A DNA stretch of 7,058 nucleotides, taken from the NCBI GenBank assembly GCA_016874895.1, contig VGSX01000190.1:1-7058 (forward strand), given 5' to 3'. Both the position numbers and the translations under genes were made by a program. The notes beneath the pieces were generated by a model that did not search any database, was not told the origin of the DNA, and worked only from the letters and a program-made list of their open reading frames with translations. Below, one piece after another: positions 5,250-7,058 of this stretch. The first letter of the stretch is position 1; the number at the start of each line of letters is the position of its first letter. The stretch comes from Deltaproteobacteria bacterium (GTDB lineage Bacteria; Desulfobacterota; Desulfobaccia; Desulfobaccales; Desulfobaccaceae).

Positions 5250-7058
5250 TTACAAATCCTCTTCTTCATCGAGGGTCTGCCATGGAAGAAGGTCCGGCGA
5301 CTCCTTTTCAATACGTTTGACCACCCGGATGAGTTTCGGCGTCCTCCGGTAGCCTTCTCTTGTGCTCGAAGTGACCAAGTTGAACCTGGTAAAAAAATTC
5401 ATGTCACGATGAACAGTTTGCCGTGTGACCCCTAAAGTTTCGAACAAATCCCGTTGTCTGACCGTCTCGTTTTTAAGGAGCTCCCTGAGAATAAACAGAA
5501 ATCTGTACCGCCGATCTTGATCTCCCTGCATTACCCTTGCAATTCCGGCCTCGATTTTTTTGTGGTCGGCAAGTCCATGGAGACGCCTGTACTCTGTGGA
5601 ATAAGCGTCTAATCGGGCATTTTCCGCCTCGTATATCCGTTCTAGGAGCTCGCACACTTCCGCCACGTGCCCCGGTTTGACTATTACCTGAGAGAAGTCT
5701 TCGGTGGTGGAGAGGTCCAGGACCGCGTAGGCCACGCTCAGCCGAGCCATAGTTTTGCGGAAGTCCTCGGGGTAAACGATGGGAAGGTCATCAGACCCGC
5801 CGAACTTGTCGCTCAGGTACTTGGCGGTCTGCCGGATATAGTGAGCGGTGTTGTCGTCGATGACGATCTGATCCGGCCTGAGATTCCAGGCGTAGAAAAT
5901 CAAAGCCCGCAGGTCCTCCCGGGTCACCTGTTGGGGACCGGCGGGCTTTTCGGGGAAGTAGATTTTCTCCTTATCCTCAATGTCCCACGACGCCGCGAAG
6001 ATGGCGAAGTCAATACGGCGCACCATCATTTCCGGGAAGATGCCCTTGATGGCCTCGCACCCGTAACGGAAGCTGTCCATGGTACGCTGCCCCGGAGCTC
6101 GTTTGGGGTGGATCGGGTTGCAGCCGAACAGCACCCGGGTGCGGCTCTCGAACACCTTGTTCTGGATCTTGTCGATGCGCACCAAGCCGGTGTCCAGCCC
6201 TTCGGCCATGGTTTTTAATTCCTCCATGGGAATGTCCTGCGCTTCGTCCACGAGCAGCACTTGGCGGGTCATTTTTAGCAAGGCGCCGGCCTTGATACGC
6301 CAACCCCGGCGCTCGTCATGGTCGCACGCATAAGTGATTCCCGTCCGGGAGGACGTCATGCCGCTCACCCGTTGCCCTGCCTCGGCGAAAGTGAGCAGCC
6401 CTTCGCTTACCGTGGTTTTGCCAACCCCGCTGTCGCCTACCATGATAGCCGTCAGCCAGCCCCGGATTATGCCTTCACCTGGAAAATCAAAGCCCAAGGG
6501 GGAGCAAAGCACCAGGAGCGTCCCCAGGTGCAGGTCCGGACGGCCGTAAATCCGGGTTACGTGGACGGACAGGTCCGCGGCGATTTCGTCTGGGGACATT
6601 TCCCGAACTTTTTCCAGGTTGGCCCGGTACTTCTCTACCGTGAATCCTTGGTAGTCCTCATCCAGCCTCTCCATGGCGTCCACCAGGAGGGTGGGCTGCT
6701 GGTCCCGGTAGGCGGTGGTCACCTTGCCAATGGCACGGTACTTGCCGATTTCCACCAGGTGCCCGCCGACGACATAGATGGGCTTCTCCACCAATTCAAG
6801 ACGCTCGGGAGCCATGGGACCGACCACCTGGTGGGCGAAAACCTCCCGGACGGTCAGGCGGTCTTCGTCCTGATACACCAGGACCGGCCGCTTGTCCTTG
6901 TCGCAGACATAATCCCTTAAAAGTTTCTGCAACTGGCCTTCGGTGGCCCGGACCCCGGCGATCAACACCCGGGACCCCAGGGGAATTTCAATGGGCTGGA
7001 GGCAGGCGCCGCTCATCTCCTTCCCGTCCGGCCCCTTTTTCCCGGAACACTTGCCGTC
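5250..7058 (-). CDS. MCM-family AAA+ replicative helicase, 5'-partial
   Basis: Positions are counted from ATG 7016. Residues about 10-150 match the MCM N-terminal OB-fold region, including the LLVDAMERLDE strand. Residues 157-345 form the AAA+ core: Walker A GDSGVGKT (194-201), SGMTSSRTGIT (218-228, equal to the MCM GKGSS-A-GLT helix-2 segment), Walker B VLLVDEAQD (253-261), a pre-sensor-1 hairpin Lys at K283, the sensor 1 Asn N300 (GCNP), and an Arg-finger motif MVRRID (331-336, equal to LSRFD). Residues 365-435 are the lid with a likely sensor 2 Arg (R425). Residues 500-570 form a winged helix (RDLFETLGVTRQTVHRDM). The ATG at 7016 has AAGGAG directly abutting it, which is too close to act as a ribosome site, and the frame is open to the window edge, so the real start is probably outside. 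Such helicases unwind DNA as hexamers. In bacteria they are typical of mobile elements. Confidence 0.88.
   Translation of the reverse strand, partial: DGKCSGKKGPDGKEMSGACLQPIEIPLGSRVLIAGVRATEGQLQKLLRDYVCDKDKRPVLVYQDEDRLTVREVFAHQVVGPMAPERLELVEKPIYVVGGHLVEIGKYRAIGKVTTAYRDQQPTLLVDAMERLDEDYQGFTVEKYRANLEKVREMSPDEIAADLSVHVTRIYGRPDLHLGTLLVLCSPLGFDFPGEGIIRGWLTAIMVGDSGVGKTTVSEGLLTFAEAGQRVSGMTSSRTGITYACDHDERRGWRIKAGALLKMTRQVLLVDEAQDIPMEELKTMAEGLDTGLVRIDKIQNKVFESRTRVLFGCNPIHPKRAPGQRTMDSFRYGCEAIKGIFPEMMVRRIDFAIFAASWDIEDKEKIYFPEKPAGPQQVTREDLRALIFYAWNLRPDQIVIDDNTAHYIRQTAKYLSDKFGGSDDLPIVYPEDFRKTMARLSVAYAVLDLSTTEDFSQVIVKPGHVAEVCELLERIYEAENARLDAYSTEYRRLHGLADHKKIEAGIARVMQGDQDRRYRFLFILRELLKNETVRQRDLFETLGVTRQTVHRDMNFFTRFNLVTSSTREGYRRTPKLIRVVKRIEKESPDLLPWQTLDEEEDL

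Larger units (their letters stand above)
5007..5257. repeat. Five-copy TGTAACA repeat array (candidate iterons or operators)
   Basis: The sites are the palindrome at 5007-5023, CATTTGTAACAC at 5026-5037 (plus), the same site on the minus strand at 5099-5110 (CATTTGTAACAT), CATTTGTAACAC at 5186-5197 (plus), and ATTTGTAACAT on the minus strand at 5247-5257. The consensus is ATTTGTAACA[C/T]. Core centres are near 5015, 5033, 5103, 5193 and 5252, so spacing is irregular. The last site overlaps the stop codon of the MCM gene. I saw no comparable site elsewhere in the window. Mixed orientation and AT-rich surroundings fit an origin or a multi-site operator. Confidence 0.8.

Noticed and set aside
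4980..5257. CRISPR array
   Set aside because: The repeats are only 10-12 bp, occur in both orientations and are unevenly spaced, so they are not CRISPR repeats.
5667..6920. Two long plus-strand open frames opposite the MCM gene
   Set aside because: The minus strand carries all the MCM motifs. The antisense frames are open because of codon bias.

Overview
The window looks like a fragment of a bacterial chromosome, or a metagenomic contig, carrying part of an integrated or recently decayed mobile element. Every gene I can support lies on the minus strand, so transcription runs right to left. Taxonomy cannot be fixed from the sequence. The secreted multidomain enzyme, the Shine-Dalgarno starts and the atypical mobile-element genes point to a Gram-negative bacterium, and a deltaproteobacterial-type anaerobe is only a guess. 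The window mixes base compositions: a moderate-GC cargo gene on the left, GC-richer element genes in the middle and on the right, and a very AT-rich intergenic region at about 4980-5249.

Right end (5250-7058): a long gene for an MCM-type AAA+ helicase, open at its 5' side to the window edge. It keeps Walker A, Walker B, the sensor 1 Asn, an Arg-finger region, the sensor 2 region and a C-terminal winged helix. MCM is the replicative helicase of archaea and eukaryotes. In bacteria it occurs mainly in mobile elements, so this is the strongest sign of a self-replicating element.

Centre right (4980-5257): an AT-rich non-coding region with five copies of a TGTAACA-core site in both orientations. 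One copy lies in a 17-bp palindrome and one at the exact centre of a 40-bp inverted repeat. A TATAAT-type promoter and a Shine-Dalgarno hairpin lead into the next gene. The region reads as a candidate replication origin or operator array serving the MCM module.

Centre (2654-4979): a run of small genes. These are an unrecognised 166-residue protein, a terminase-small-subunit-like protein with an AT-hook, a broken tyrosine recombinase that keeps only its C-terminal catalytic part, an XRE-family regulator joined to it by an ATGA overlap, an unrecognised 147-residue protein, and a tiny ORF in the same frame just after that protein's stop codon. A strong stem-loop terminator in the opposite orientation abuts the end of this run. 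No terminase large subunit follows the small subunit, which together with the broken integrase suggests deletion and rearrangement.

Left end (95-2443): a secreted protein that combines a zinc-dependent phospholipase-C-like domain, PKD domains and a right-handed beta-helix. Its 3' end carries a perfect 123-bp in-frame copy of an internal segment and then diverges abruptly, so the gene is probably truncated by rearrangement.

Together, the MCM helicase and the repeat array would form a replication module. The XRE regulator and recombinase would form the control and integration module, and the terminase-like protein hints at phage ancestry. The phospholipase-like protein is probably host or cargo sequence beyond the element's edge.
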